A stretch of DNA of 64,000 nt from Massilia niastensis DSM 21313 (lineage in GTDB: Bacteria > Pseudomonadota > Gammaproteobacteria > Burkholderiales > Burkholderiaceae_D), in NCBI RefSeq assembly GCF_000382345.1, contig NZ_KB908108.1, forward strand, positions 1-64,000, in the 5' to 3' direction. This document shows, in pieces, positions 1 to 10,365 of the stretch. A program made the translations under genes and the position numbers. The notes beneath the pieces were generated by a model, which had not been told where the DNA came from, did not search any database, and worked only from the letters and a program-made list of their open reading frames with translations. The stretch's first letter is position 1; the number at the start of each line of letters is the position of its first letter.

Positions 1-207
1 CTGCCGTACCGAACGATGACGGTACAAGGCCAACGCAATGACTAACCACACTACCTGCTGTGCTGGCAAACGTCTTCGTCGAATGCTCGCCTTACCTGTA
101 TGGCTGAGCGCCTGCTCGATCCACTCAACTGGCAGATGCTCACCCAGCCGTTGCCAATCAGGAGCGGGAAGATCTGCGGTTACAAGTGGGAGGGTATCGG
201 CTAGCAT
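1..207 (-). CDS. IS4-family transposase, N-terminal part (runs off window edge)
   Basis: An open frame on the minus strand begins with ATG at 207-205 and stays open for 69 codons to the first base of the window. The product starts MLADTLPLVTADLPAPDW and continues through LPVEWIEQALSHTG and RRRRLPAQQVVWLVIALALY, which is the pattern of the IS4 transposase N-terminal domain. The catalytic DDE domain would lie to the left of the window, so intactness cannot be judged. The gene points away from trpA. The element's right end should lie between 208 and about 285, where an imperfect inverted sequence (GCGGCTTAA / TTAACCGC, 264-281) is seen. I am confident of the family and unsure whether the copy is complete. 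Confidence 0.75.
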   Translation of the reverse strand, partial: MLADTLPLVTADLPAPDWQRLGEHLPVEWIEQALSHTGKASIRRRRLPAQQVVWLVIALALYRHRSVRQ

Positions 208-284
208 CGGAACCGCAGGTTAACAGAGCCGCTACACGTTTACAACAGCCAAATGATCAAAGGCGGCTTAACTTAACCGCATTA

Positions 285-390
285 GACTCTGACCCCAATT
301 ATGAGGAAATTGCTCGCCACGCGGAGAAATAGGGTCAGAGTCGAATAACGGGCAACTTTTAAAAGTTGTCAGTAAATTCGACTCCGACCC
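285..390. repeat. Nested inverted repeats (GACTCTGACCC type) beside trpA
   Basis: GACTCTGACCC at 285-295 is repeated as its exact reverse complement GGGTCAGAGTC at 332-342. The latter, extended to 346, pairs again with ATTCGACTCCGACCC at 376-390 with one mismatch. Between the last two lies a perfect 16-bp palindrome, CAACTTTT/AAAAGTTG, at 353-368. The block fills the space between the IS4 element and the trpA stop codon. It resembles REP/BIME-like or mobile-element-end repeats and could also fold in RNA as the trpA transcript end. Its family cannot be assigned from one copy. Confidence 0.6.
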
Positions 391-395
391 CGGGG

Positions 396-1196
396 TTAGC
401 GGGCGTCGAGGGCGGTGCGGATGCCGGAGGTGAAGGTGCGGACGGCGTCGACGGCCTGCTCTTTCGGCGTGGACTCCAACTCCTGGATGATGCGGCTGCC
501 GATGACGACGGCGTCGGCCACTTCCGCCACTGCCCTGGCGGTGGCGGCGTCGCGGATGCCGAAGCCGACGCCGATCGGGAGCTTCACGTGCTCGCGGATG
601 GCGCTCACGCGGCGCGCCACGTCGGCGGTGTCGATGCTGCCGGCGCCCGTGACACCCTTCAGGGACACGTAGTAGCTGAAGCCGCCGCCATGCCTGGCTA
701 CCTGCTTCACGCGCTCGGTCGTCGACGTCGGCGCCAGCAGGAAGATCAGGTCGAGGCCGTTCTCGCGCATCGCCGACGCGAATTCGGTGCATTCCTCGGG
801 CGGGTAGTCCACCACGATCGCGCCGTCCGCGCCGGCTTCCTTCGCGCAGCGGATGAATTCGTTCTGGCCGATGCGCTCGATCGGATTCGCGTAGCCCATC
901 AGGACCACCGGCGTGGTCTGGTCATTCTTGCGGAACTCGCGCACGAAATTGAAGACGTCCTTCAGGCCGATGCCGAATTTCAGGGCGCGCTCGCAGGCGC
1001 GCTGGATCACCGGGCCTTCGGCCATCGGATCCGAGAAGGGGACGCCCAGTTCCAGGACGTTGGCGCCGCCCTCGACCAGGGCGTGCATCAGCGGCACGGT
1101 CAGCTCGGGGCCCGGGTCGCCCGCGGTGATGAAGGTGACGAGGCCGGTCTTGTTCTGCGCCTTGAGCGCGTTGAAGGTCTGTTCGATTCGGGACAT
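396..1196 (-). CDS. trpA: Tryptophan synthase alpha subunit TrpA
   Basis: TrpA splits indole-3-glycerol phosphate into indole and glyceraldehyde 3-phosphate; indole is channelled to TrpB in the cytoplasmic alpha2-beta2 complex. The 266-residue product has the full family length. Catalytic Glu49 ([12 protein letters not shown]) and the motif around Asp56 are present, and GVGFGIRD and VIGSRI are the phosphate-binding loops. It lies 39 bp downstream of trpB in the trpF-trpB-trpA order. The upstream sequence has only a weak ribosome site (GAAAGAAA). In related genomes accD usually follows trpA; here a repeat block and an IS4 gene follow instead. Confidence 0.97.
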   Translation of the reverse strand: MSRIEQTFNALKAQNKTGLVTFITAGDPGPELTVPLMHALVEGGANVLELGVPFSDPMAEGPVIQRACERALKFGIGLKDVFNFVREFRKNDQTTPVVLMGYANPIERIGQNEFIRCAKEAGADGAIVVDYPPEECTEFASAMRENGLDLIFLLAPTSTTERVKQVARHGGGFSYYVSLKGVTGAGSIDTADVARRVSAIREHVKLPIGVGFGIRDAATARAVAEVADAVVIGSRIIQELESTPKEQAVDAVRTFTSGIRTALDAR

Positions 1197-1235
1197 GCTG
1201 TTTCTTTCAGTGTGTTGTCATCAATGGTCGAGGGA

Positions 1236-2463
<1,228 letters not shown>

Positions 2464-2480
<17 letters not shown>

Positions 2481-3156
2481 GGGTGGTCTCGCTCGAAATG
2501 ATGGCATCGGCAGCCCGCACGGCCGACACGAAGTCGGCGATCTTGCGGGCGTCCTTGATCCCCTTCTGCGCTTCGACACCACTGCTGATGTCGACGGCAA
2601 AGGGACGTACACGCACCACTGCGTCAGTCGCGTTTTGTACGCTCAAGCCACCACTCAAAACGACCCGAGGCGCGAGCTCTTTTGGGATGAGAGACCAATC
2701 GAAGACCTTTCCTGCCCCGCCATAAGCGTCCACGAAGGTATCGAGCAGCAGGCTCGAGAACCATGGACTGGCGGCGCGGTATGCAAGTTCGTATTCTAGC
2801 AAAGCCGATGGCGCGGTGTCCGGCTTTACGCGGAAGGCGCGCACGAAGGGCCGCTGCACGGCGGCGGCGATCTGCGCGCACTGCTCGGGCGTTTCATCGC
2901 CGTGGAACTGGATCAGCGCCAGCGGCGCGCGCTCCGCCACCGCGCGCACCTCCTCCACGCTCGGGTTCACGAACAGCGCGACCGCACTGACGAAAGGCGG
3001 CAGCGCCGCGCACAGCCGCCCCGCCTGTTCGGGCGTGACGTAGCGCGGGCTCTTCGGGTAAAACACGAAGCCGAGGGCGTCGGCGCCGGCATCGACCGCC
3101 GCGCGCAGGTCTTGCTCGCGGGTGATGCCGCAGATCTTGATACGGGTGCGTTGCAT
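2464..3156 (-). CDS. trpF: Phosphoribosylanthranilate isomerase TrpF
   Basis: TrpF carries out the Amadori rearrangement of N-(5-phosphoribosyl)anthranilate to CdRP. The product is 230 residues starting [12 protein letters not shown]; the KICG motif holds the catalytic cysteine, and LSGGL and DISSGVE are typical of the phosphate-binding end of the TIM barrel. The ATG at 3156 is preceded by TAAGGAAGAGC, and this ribosome site overlaps the truA stop codon (3165-3167), which fixes the start and implies coupling to truA. A longer in-frame extension upstream is not needed. Confidence 0.95.
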
Positions 3157-3164
3157 GCTCTTCC

Positions 3165-3965
3165 TTACAGCCAGGGAAGGGGCGGCGCCGACTCCTGCGG
3201 CAGGCCCCACTTCGGATCGTACTCGATTTTGGCGAAATACAGCCCGTCCGGCATGAAGGTGGGCGCGGCCACGTCGCGCGAGCGGCTCGCCAGCACCTCG
3301 GCCATCCAGCCCGGTTCGTTGCGGCCGGTGCCGACGTAGATGAGCGAACCGACGATGTTGCGCACCATGTGGTGCAGGAAGGCGCTGGCGCGCACGGTGA
3401 AGACGATGATGTCGCCGTGGCGCACGATGCTCACCTCGTGCATGTCCTTGACCGGCGTGTTGGCCTGGCAGCCCGAGGCGCGGAAGGCCGAGAAGTCATG
3501 GGTGCCGATCAGGTGCCGGCCGGCTTCCAGCATGCGCTCGACGTCGAGCGGACGGAACACCCACCCTGCCCGTCCCGCCAGCAGCGCCGACGGATTGGCG
3601 TGGTTGTACAGCACGTAGTGGTAGGTGCGCGAGCGCGCCGAGAAGCGCGCGTGGAAGTCCTGGCCGTCGGCGTCCTGCGGGACCTCGGCGGCCCAGCGCA
3701 CCACGATCGAGTCGGGCAGGAAGGTATTCACGCCGCGCACCCAGGACTGCGGCGCGCGGTCGAGCTCCGTGTCGAAATGGACCACCTGCTCGATCGCGTG
3801 CACGCCGGCGTCGGTGCGGCCGGCGCAGGTCGTGTGCAGCGGCACGGTGGCGAACTTCTCCAGCGCGATCTCGAGCCGGTCCTGCACGGTGTTGCGGTCG
3901 GGTTGCTTCTGGTAGCCGCTCCAGCCGGTGCCCACGTACTGGACACCGAGTGCGATGCGCCTCAC
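3165..3965 (-). CDS. truA: tRNA pseudouridine(38-40) synthase TruA
   Basis: TruA converts uridines 38-40 of the tRNA anticodon stem-loop to pseudouridine. The 266-residue product carries the nucleophile Asp52 in the signature CAGRTDAGVHA and the family motifs GYQKQP and HHMVRNIVG. The gene begins with GTG at 3965, and GTGA overlaps the fimV stop codon by four bases, so translation is probably coupled. truA between fimV and trpF is a common arrangement in Burkholderiales. Confidence 0.96.
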   Translation of the reverse strand: MRRIALGVQYVGTGWSGYQKQPDRNTVQDRLEIALEKFATVPLHTTCAGRTDAGVHAIEQVVHFDTELDRAPQSWVRGVNTFLPDSIVVRWAAEVPQDADGQDFHARFSARSRTYHYVLYNHANPSALLAGRAGWVFRPLDVERMLEAGRHLIGTHDFSAFRASGCQANTPVKDMHEVSIVRHGDIIVFTVRASAFLHHMVRNIVGSLIYVGTGRNEPGWMAEVLASRSRDVAAPTFMPDGLYFAKIEYDPKWGLPQESAPPLPWL

Positions 3966-6900
3966 GCCAGCAGCTCGCGCATGGCGCTGGCCTTGCCGAC
4001 CTGCTCGTGGTTGCCGCCCTTGATGACTTCATCCAGCAGTTCGCGCGCGCCCTCCTTGTCGCCGATCTCCTGGTAGGCGATCGCCAGGTCGAGCTTGGTT
4101 TCCATTTCCATGTGCTCGGGCGACATCTCGCCCACGGCCACGTCCTGGTCGGCGAAGTCCAGGTCCGGCAGCGCGCCGGCGGATTCGAAGGCCGCCGGCG
4201 CGCCCCTCGGCGCGTCGGACGGCAGGTCGAGGTCGATGTCGGCCAGGTCGAACTTCGGCTCCATCGGCGCGGCCGGCGCCGGCGCCGCCGCGACGATCGG
4301 CTCCTCGGTGGAAAACTCCGGCAGCGCGAACGGATCGTCGTCCGGTTCGACGCTCTCCACCGGAGCAGCCGCTGCGGCCGCCGGAGCGGCCGGCGCGCCG
4401 AAGTCCATCATGTCGAGGTCGAACAGCGGATCGTCCGACAGGCTGGCGGCGGGCGCAGGCGCCGGGCGGACCTCCGGGGCTTCCTCGGCGGCCGGGGCGC
4501 CTGGCGCGGCCGGGGCGCTGAAGTCCATGGCGTCGAGGTCGAACAGCGGGTCGTCCAGCTCCTTGCCTGGGGCGGCCTGCTCCGGCATCGCCGGCAGCGG
4601 CGGCAGCTCGTCGAATTCCCTGGCCAGGCCGGCCATGTCGACGGACGGCTGCTGCGCCTGCGGCGACAGGGCGAGCGTGAAGTCTTCGTCATCCGCCTCG
4701 ACGGCCGGCTCGGCCTTGGCGGGTTCGTCGAAGCTCATGTCGAAGGCCAGGTCGAAGGGCTCGCTGGATGCCGTCGGCCCGGCAGCGGGAGCAGCCGCTT
4801 CCGGCGCGCCGGGCGCTTCGATCGGATCCAGCGTGAATTCGAATTCCGGCAGCGCGGTGGCGTCGGCGTTCGCCTGCGGCGCCATGGCCGGCTCGCTGTT
4901 CGTCACCGGCTCGAAGCTCAGGCCGCCGAGATCGAAGTCGAGCGAGTTGTCGTCGGCCTGCTGGGCCGTGTCCAGCTCGGGCGCCAGGGCGGTAGCCGAC
5001 GCGCCGGCGGACGTGATGTCCAACGCGGTATCCGGCACCGCGGTGAAGTCGGCGTCGTCGTGCTTGGCGAGCGCAACGCCGCCCACCGCGCCCGCCGCGA
5101 ACGCCGCCGCTGCCGGCGCGCCGCCACGGAAGGCGTTTTCCAGCTGCTGCGACAGCATCGACTGCTGGCTGCGTTCCTGGGTCGCCGGCGCGGCGCCCGC
5201 ATACAGCGGATTCTGCGGATCGATGCCCAGCCCCAGCGTGGCGGCCTGGGCCCACTCCTCGCCCTGGCCACGGGTCAGGCCATACAGCTCGCTGGCCTGG
5301 CTCTCGAAGGCGCGCAGGTCCTTGCGCGCCGCGTAGATCTCCAGCAGCTTGAGGCGCACCGCATGGCGCTCCGGATGGGTGCGCAGCGCTTCCTTCAGGA
5401 TTTCCTCGGCCTGGGCGTCGCGGCCGTAGGCGATGTAGACATCCGCTTCGGCGACCGGATCGACTTCATTGGTGTCGAGCTGGCTGGCCGAGGGCGCGAA
5501 GCTGGAGTTGAACACGCTGTTGTTGGTATCGACGCTCTGGCCGCCGGTTTCGGCGAACAGCGAGTGCGCGGCCTGGGTCGGCGCGCCCGGCACGGACGGC
5601 TCGGCATGGACCGGCTTGTCCGCTTCCTGCCTGCGCTTGCGGCGCTGGGCCAGGCCCAGGCCGCCCAGCAGCAGCACGGCGGCGCCGGCGGCGAGCAGCT
5701 GGATGTTGTCCATCAGGGTGTCGACCAGGGTCGGCTCCGGCGGCGGCGGCGGCGTGGCCCGCTTCGGCTTGGCGACCGGCTTCTTCTCGACAGGCGCCTC
5801 GCCCTCGGCAGCCGCCGCCGGTTCGCCAGCCGCGGTGTTCTGCGCCTCGGCGCCCGCGCGGCTCTTCACCGTCATCATGCTTTCGAGTTCGTTGACGTTC
5901 TTTTCGAGTTCCTTGACGCGGGCCTGGGCCAGGGCCAGTTCCTTTTCCCTCGCCACCGTGTCCTCGACGCTGGCGGTCGCGCCCGCGCTAGCGCCGGCGG
6001 CGCCCGGCACCGCCTTCGACAGGCGCAGCTGGTCGCGCGACTCGTTGGCCGCGGTCGGACGTTCCTCGACCTGGGCCGTGATCTTGCCGGCCGCGCTCTG
6101 GCCGGCCTGCGGCGCCGGCGCCGGGGCGCTGGCGGCCACCTGCCCCGCCAGCTTGTTGCGGTAGGCATTGAAGTCGGCGGCATGGGCGATCACCACGCCG
6201 CGCGCCTCGCCTTCGCCGCTGCCGCGCAGTGCCTGCGCATCCGGCACCGTCAGGATCTGGCCCGACTTCAGGCGGTTCATGTTGTTGCCGATGAAGGCGT
6301 CCGGATTGGCGCGGTACAGCGCCACCAGCATCATGTCGAGCGAGATGTCGGCCGGCTTGAGCCTGGTGGCGATGCGGCCCAGGGTGTCGCCCGCACGCAC
6401 GCGGTAGCGCGACGGCGCATCGGGCGCTGCGCCGGCAGGACCTTCCGCGGCCGCGCGTTCGGTGCGGCGCGCCGGTTCTTCCGCGCGTGGCGCTGGCGCG
6501 GGCGCGGGGGTGCTGGCCGCCGGCGCCTGGGCGCGCGGCGCGGCCGCAGCCGCTGCGCCGGCCGCGGCCACCTGGGCCGGCTGGGGCGTGCGCAATTCGG
6601 CCGGATCGAGCAGGAAGGTGTACTCCCGCACCAGGCGGCCGTTATTCCAGGTCAGCTCGAGCAGCATGTCGACGAAAGGCTCGTTCAAGGGCTGGCTCGA
6701 GGACAGGCGGATGACCGGACGCCCGCCGCGCTGCTCGACGGCGAAGCGCAGCGACAGCAGCGCCGGGTTGAATTCGATATTCGCGCTCCGGAACGCCTCC
6801 GGGGAGGCCAGCTTGACCGTCATGCCGGTCGGATCCTCGCTGGGGGTGGTCGTCAGTTCGATCTCGGCGCGCAAGGGCTGGCCGAGCGCCGACAGCACCG

Positions 6901-7018
6901 TCAGCTTCCCCAGCCCGGCCGCGCTGGACGCCGAGGACAGGAACACTGCACTGGCCACGGCTGCGGTGATCGATTTCAGCGCAAACGCCATGAGCGGAGG
7001 ACGGTGGGAGAAATGCAT
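3962..7018 (-). CDS. fimV: FimV family polar/pilus assembly protein
   Basis: FimV proteins are inner-membrane, peptidoglycan-binding organisers of the cell pole and type IV pilus assembly. The 1018-residue product has an N-terminal signal segment (ALKSITAAVASAVFLSS), the FimV N-terminal domain (LGKLTVLSALGQPLRAEIEL), a LysM motif (YRVRAGDTLGRIATRL), a Pro/Ala-rich and coiled-coil stretch, a transmembrane helix (LLAAGAAVLLLGGLGLA) followed by basic residues, a long acidic low-complexity cytoplasmic region and the FimV C-terminal TPR motif (METKLDLAIAYQEIGDKEGA). Start choice is uncertain: ATG 7018 or the in-frame ATG nine codons later (MAFALKS); neither has a clear ribosome site. The gene overlaps truA by four bases. 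Confidence 0.93.
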   Translation of the reverse strand: MHFSHRPPLMAFALKSITAAVASAVFLSSASSAAGLGKLTVLSALGQPLRAEIELTTTPSEDPTGMTVKLASPEAFRSANIEFNPALLSLRFAVEQRGGRPVIRLSSSQPLNEPFVDMLLELTWNNGRLVREYTFLLDPAELRTPQPAQVAAAGAAAAAAPRAQAPAASTPAPAPAPRAEEPARRTERAAAEGPAGAAPDAPSRYRVRAGDTLGRIATRLKPADISLDMMLVALYRANPDAFIGNNMNRLKSGQILTVPDAQALRGSGEGEARGVVIAHAADFNAYRNKLAGQVAASAPAPAPQAGQSAAGKITAQVEERPTAANESRDQLRLSKAVPGAAGASAGATASVEDTVAREKELALAQARVKELEKNVNELESMMTVKSRAGAEAQNTAAGEPAAAAEGEAPVEKKPVAKPKRATPPPPPEPTLVDTLMDNIQLLAAGAAVLLLGGLGLAQRRKRRQEADKPVHAEPSVPGAPTQAAHSLFAETGGQSVDTNNSVFNSSFAPSASQLDTNEVDPVAEADVYIAYGRDAQAEEILKEALRTHPERHAVRLKLLEIYAARKDLRAFESQASELYGLTRGQGEEWAQAATLGLGIDPQNPLYAGAAPATQERSQQSMLSQQLENAFRGGAPAAAAFAAGAVGGVALAKHDDADFTAVPDTALDITSAGASATALAPELDTAQQADDNSLDFDLGGLSFEPVTNSEPAMAPQANADATALPEFEFTLDPIEAPGAPEAAAPAAGPTASSEPFDLAFDMSFDEPAKAEPAVEADDEDFTLALSPQAQQPSVDMAGLAREFDELPPLPAMPEQAAPGKELDDPLFDLDAMDFSAPAAPGAPAAEEAPEVRPAPAPAASLSDDPLFDLDMMDFGAPAAPAAAAAAPVESVEPDDDPFALPEFSTEEPIVAAAPAPAAPMEPKFDLADIDLDLPSDAPRGAPAAFESAGALPDLDFADQDVAVGEMSPEHMEMETKLDLAIAYQEIGDKEGARELLDEVIKGGNHEQVGKASAMRELLA

Positions 7019-7081
7019 AATTGGCAGCGAGAGAAAAGTTGACCTAGGGAAAGACGAATTCCGGGAGTCTCAACATAACAT

Positions 7082-7097
7082 CATGCTCTGGAGCATG
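7082..7097. promoter_or_regulatory. Inverted repeat upstream of fimV
   Basis: CATGCTC (7082-7088) and GAGCATG (7091-7097) form a perfect 7-bp inverted repeat with a 2-bp centre, 64 bp upstream of the fimV start. It has the size of a dimeric regulator site, but no regulator is implied by context. The 241-bp interval 7019-7259 otherwise holds only the asd-distal hairpins and no gene. Confidence 0.3.
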
Positions 7098-7196
7098 CAA
7101 GCTCTCCACGCACATCGGCGCGGGGGGAAGGGAGGATATGTGGCCAGAATGACCGAGGATGATGACGGATATCTAACGACCGATATCGATTATGCA

Positions 7197-7251
7197 CGGC
7201 CGGCGGGCGCCGGCCGCTTTCGCGGGATGGCGGGCGCTGCCCGCCATCCCG
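7197..7251 (-). terminator. Tandem GC hairpins after asd
   Basis: Two perfect stems follow the asd stop codon: a 13-bp stem (arms 7223-7235 and 7239-7251, three-base loop) and a 9-bp stem (7197-7205 and 7208-7216). Neither has a run of T on the minus strand, so they may slow or protect the mRNA end, or act with Rho, rather than be a classical intrinsic terminator. Confidence 0.5.
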
Positions 7252-7259
7252 GCTTGCCC

Positions 7260-8387
7260 TTAGCGGTCCAGCAGGATGCGCAGCATGCGGCGCAGCGGCT
7301 CGGCCGCGCCCCACAGCAGCTGGTCGCCGACGGTGAAGGCCGACAGGTAGTCGCCGCCCATCGACATCTTGCGCAGGCGGCCGACCGGAATCGTCAGGCC
7401 ACCGGTGACGGCGGCCGGCGACAGGTCGCGCATCGACGCTTCGCGGGTGTTCGGCACCACCTTCACCCACTGGTTGTGGGAAGCGATGATGTCGTTGATC
7501 TCGTCCAGCGGCACGTCCCTGGTCAGCTTGATGGTCAGCGCCTGCGAGTGGCAGCGCATCGCGCCGATGCGCACGCACAGGCCGTCCACGGGAATCGCCT
7601 TCGAACCGAAGCTGTCGCCCAGGCCCAGGATCTTGTTGGTCTCGGCGCCGGCCTTCCACTCTTCCTTCGACTGGCCGTTGCCCAGGTCCTTGTCGATCCA
7701 CGGGATCAGGTTGCCGGCCAGCGGCACGCCGAACTGCCTGGTCTCTTCGCCCGAGAGGCCATGCTGGGTCGCCAGCACGGTGCGGTCGATCTCGAGGATC
7801 GCCGACGCCGGGTCGTCCAGCAGCGGCTTGACCGCGCCATTGATGGTGCCGAACTGGGTCAGCAGCTCGCGCATGTGCTGGGCGCCGCCGCCGGAAGCCG
7901 CCTGGTAGGTCATGGAGGTCATCCACTCGACCAGGCCCTTCTCGAACAGGCCGCCCAGGCCGATCAGCATGCACGACACGGTGCAGTTGCCGCCGATGTA
8001 GTTCTTCACGCCGCGGGTCAGCGCGTTCTTGATCACGTCCTTGTTGACCGGGTCGAGCACGATGACGGCGTCGTCATTCATGCGCAGGGTCGAGGCGGCG
8101 TCGATCCAGTAGCCGTTCCAGCCGGCGGCGCGCAGTTTCGGGAACACTTCGGTGGTGTAGTCGCCGCCCTGGCACGAGATGATGATCTCGCACTTGGACA
8201 GTTCGGCGATGTCGGCGGCGCTCTTCAGCGTGGTTTCGTTCTTCGCCATCTTCGGCGCAGCGCCGCCCGGATTCGACGTCGTGAAAAACACCGGCTCGAT
8301 GTGGTCGAAATCGCCCTCTTCCTGCATGCGCTGCATCAGGACGGAACCGACCATGCCGCGCCAACCTACCAGACCCACTAATTTCAT
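7260..8387 (-). CDS. asd: Aspartate-semialdehyde dehydrogenase
   Basis: Asd reduces aspartyl phosphate to aspartate semialdehyde with NADPH, the branch point to lysine, diaminopimelate, threonine and methionine. The 375-residue product has the nucleotide-binding start [13 protein letters not shown], catalytic Cys135 in GGNCTVSCM and the active-site His in [13 protein letters not shown]. The start is supported by AGAGGGAAG six bases upstream. It lies 30 bp downstream of leuB, the usual Burkholderiales order, and dapA of the same pathway is at the other end of this window. Confidence 0.97.
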   Translation of the reverse strand: MKLVGLVGWRGMVGSVLMQRMQEEGDFDHIEPVFFTTSNPGGAAPKMAKNETTLKSAADIAELSKCEIIISCQGGDYTTEVFPKLRAAGWNGYWIDAASTLRMNDDAVIVLDPVNKDVIKNALTRGVKNYIGGNCTVSCMLIGLGGLFEKGLVEWMTSMTYQAASGGGAQHMRELLTQFGTINGAVKPLLDDPASAILEIDRTVLATQHGLSGEETRQFGVPLAGNLIPWIDKDLGNGQSKEEWKAGAETNKILGLGDSFGSKAIPVDGLCVRIGAMRCHSQALTIKLTRDVPLDEINDIIASHNQWVKVVPNTREASMRDLSPAAVTGGLTIPVGRLRKMSMGGDYLSAFTVGDQLLWGAAEPLRRMLRILLDR

Positions 8388-8417
8388 GATCTTCCCTCTT
8401 TTATATATGTAAATCTC

Positions 8418-9488
8418 TTACGGGAGGGCCGCGAGAACCGCGTTGCCCATCTCTTCGGTGCCCACCTTGGTGGTGCCTGCTTCGTAAATGTCGGGAGTGC
8501 GCAGCCCCTGCGCCAGCACGCGCTTGACGGCCGTCTCGATACGGTCGGCCTGCTCGGTGCGGCCGAGCGAGAAGCGCAGCATCATCGCGGCGGACAAAAT
8601 GGTCGCCAGCGGATTCGCCACGCCCTGGCCGGCGATATCGGGCGCCGAACCGTGCGAAGGCTCGTACAGGCCCTTGTTGTTGGCGTCGAGCGAGGCCGAA
8701 GGCAGCATGCCGATCGAACCGGTCAGCATGGCCGCCGCATCGGACAGGATGTCGCCGAACATGTTGCCGGTGACGATCACGTCGAACTTCTTCGGCGCGC
8801 GCACCAGCTGCATCGCCGCGTTGTCGACGTACATGTGTTCAAGCTCGACGTCCTGGTATTCCTTGTGCACGTCGGTGACGATGTCGCGCCAGAACTGGAA
8901 GGTTTCCAGCACGTTGGCCTTGTCCACGCTGGTCACGCGGCGGTCGCGCTTTTGCGCGGCCTGGAAGGCCACGTGGGCGATGCGGCGGATTTCGCCTTCG
9001 GCGTAGCGCATGGTGTCGAAGCCCTCGCGCTGGCCCTGGAAGGGGCCGTCGGGGCATTCACGCACGCCGCGCGGCTTGCCGAAATAGATGTCGCCGGTCA
9101 GTTCGCGGATGATCAGGATGTCCAGGCCGGACACGACTTCGGGCTTGAGCGTGGAGGCGCCCGCCAGTTCCGGATACAGGATGGCCGGACGCAGGTTGGC
9201 GAACAGGCCGAGTTCCTTGCGCAGGCCGAGGATGGCCTGCTCGGGACGCAGCGCGCGCTCGAGCTTGTCGTACTTGTAGTCGCCGACGGCGCCGAACAGC
9301 ACCGCGTCGGCTTCCTTGGCCAGCTTCAGGGTGCCTTCAGGCAGCGGGTGGCCGTGCGCGGCATAGCCGGCGCCGCCGACTTCCGCGGTTTCCATCTCGA
9401 ACGGTTCGCCGAGCGCATTCAGGACCTTGACCGCCTGGGCCATGATCTCCGGGCCGATGCCGTCACCCGGCAGGATCGCAATTTTCAT
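8418..9488 (-). CDS. leuB: 3-isopropylmalate dehydrogenase LeuB
   Basis: LeuB oxidises and decarboxylates 3-isopropylmalate to 2-oxoisocaproate with NAD+. The 356-residue product has [11 protein letters not shown] at the N terminus, SVDKANVLE with the catalytic lysine, [10 protein letters not shown] for metal binding and [10 protein letters not shown] in the cofactor site. It lies 25 bp after leuD and 30 bp before asd on the same strand, consistent with one leu transcript reading into asd. Confidence 0.97.
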   Translation of the reverse strand: MKIAILPGDGIGPEIMAQAVKVLNALGEPFEMETAEVGGAGYAAHGHPLPEGTLKLAKEADAVLFGAVGDYKYDKLERALRPEQAILGLRKELGLFANLRPAILYPELAGASTLKPEVVSGLDILIIRELTGDIYFGKPRGVRECPDGPFQGQREGFDTMRYAEGEIRRIAHVAFQAAQKRDRRVTSVDKANVLETFQFWRDIVTDVHKEYQDVELEHMYVDNAAMQLVRAPKKFDVIVTGNMFGDILSDAAAMLTGSIGMLPSASLDANNKGLYEPSHGSAPDIAGQGVANPLATILSAAMMLRFSLGRTEQADRIETAVKRVLAQGLRTPDIYEAGTTKVGTEEMGNAVLAALP

Positions 9489-9513
9489 CCGCTTATTCCG
9501 TTTCTTTCAGTTC

Positions 9514-10161
9514 TTAAATCGAGTTGGCCAGCCACGGCTGGGCCGCGAGGTGGCGCTGCTCGTAGGCGCGGATCTCGTCCGCGTGGCGCAGGGTCAGGCC
9601 GATGTCGTCCAGGCCGTTGAGCAGGCAGTACTTGCGGAACTCGTCGATCGCGAAGCCGTAGGACAGGCTGCCATCGAGCGTGCCGATACGCTGCTGCTCC
9701 AGGTCCACCACCAGGGTGAAGCCTTCCTTGCCTTCCACCGCCTGGAACAGGGTCTCGACATCCTGCTCGGACAGCACCACCGGCAGCAGGCCGCTCTTGT
9801 AGCAGTTGTTGAAGAAGATGTCGGCGAAGCTCGGCGCGACGATGGCGCGGAAGCCGTACTGCTGCAGCGCCCACGGTGCGTGCTCGCGCGAGGAGCCGCA
9901 GCCGAAGTTCTTGCGGGTCAGCAGGATCGAGGCCCCCTGGTAGCGCGGCTGGTTCAGCACGAACTCCGGGTTCAGCGGACGGCCGCTGTTGTCCTGGCCC
10001 GGCTCGCCGTGGTCCAGGTAGCGCCATTCGTCGAACAGGTTCGGACCGAAGCCGGTGCGCCGGATCGATTTCAGGAACTGCTTCGGAATGATGGCGTCAG
10101 TGTCGACGTTGGCGCGGTCGAGCGGCGCCACCAGTCCTTCGTGTACGGTGAATTTATCCAT
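9514..10161 (-). CDS. leuD: 3-isopropylmalate dehydratase small subunit LeuD
   Basis: LeuD is the swivelling small subunit of isopropylmalate isomerase and works with the iron-sulfur subunit LeuC. The 215-residue product contains the family motif [15 protein letters not shown] and the N-terminal sequence [20 protein letters not shown] ribosome site lies eight bases before the ATG. It is separated from leuC by a small entericidin-like gene. Confidence 0.97.
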   Translation of the reverse strand: MDKFTVHEGLVAPLDRANVDTDAIIPKQFLKSIRRTGFGPNLFDEWRYLDHGEPGQDNSGRPLNPEFVLNQPRYQGASILLTRKNFGCGSSREHAPWALQQYGFRAIVAPSFADIFFNNCYKSGLLPVVLSEQDVETLFQAVEGKEGFTLVVDLEQQRIGTLDGSLSYGFAIDEFRKYCLLNGLDDIGLTLRHADEIRAYEQRHLAAQPWLANSI

Positions 10162-10199
10162 TTGCTAGGCTCCCCATGCCGCTCTCGCGGCTGTTGTTC

Positions 10200-10322
10200 T
10201 TATTTGCCGCCGGCGCCGGTCACGACCTGGCCGACCTTCTGCACGTCGCGGCCGATGCCGGAGATCGTGTTGCAGCCTGCCAGCAGGACAGCGATAAGCG
10301 AGAGAGCGAATACTTTTTTCAT
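10200..10322 (-). CDS. Entericidin A/B-like small lipoprotein
   Basis: This 40-residue product has a lipoprotein signal peptide with lipobox LLAGC (Cys17) followed by NTISGIGRDVQKVGQVV, the pattern of the entericidin EcnA/EcnB family. The ATG at 10322 is preceded by AGGAAC. In E. coli, entericidins are membrane lipoproteins described as a toxin/antidote pair linked to stationary-phase lysis; here there is one copy, between leuC and leuD and apparently co-transcribed with them. Its role in the leu operon is unknown. Confidence 0.85.
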   Translation of the reverse strand: MKKVFALSLIAVLLAGCNTISGIGRDVQKVGQVVTGAGGK

Positions 10323-10365
10323 GATGTTCCTGGATCCAAAAAACGGTAGGTCTGGTCTTAACGCA

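Noticed and set aside
38-223. Plus-strand 61-residue frame at the window start
   Set aside because: The opposite strand reads as the IS4 transposase N terminus; this is its shadow.
3950-7042. Very long plus-strand open frame opposite fimV
   Set aside because: It is Arg/His/Gly-rich with no domain, mirrors the GC-rich fimV codons, and fimV has a clear signal peptide, LysM motif and C-terminal motif.
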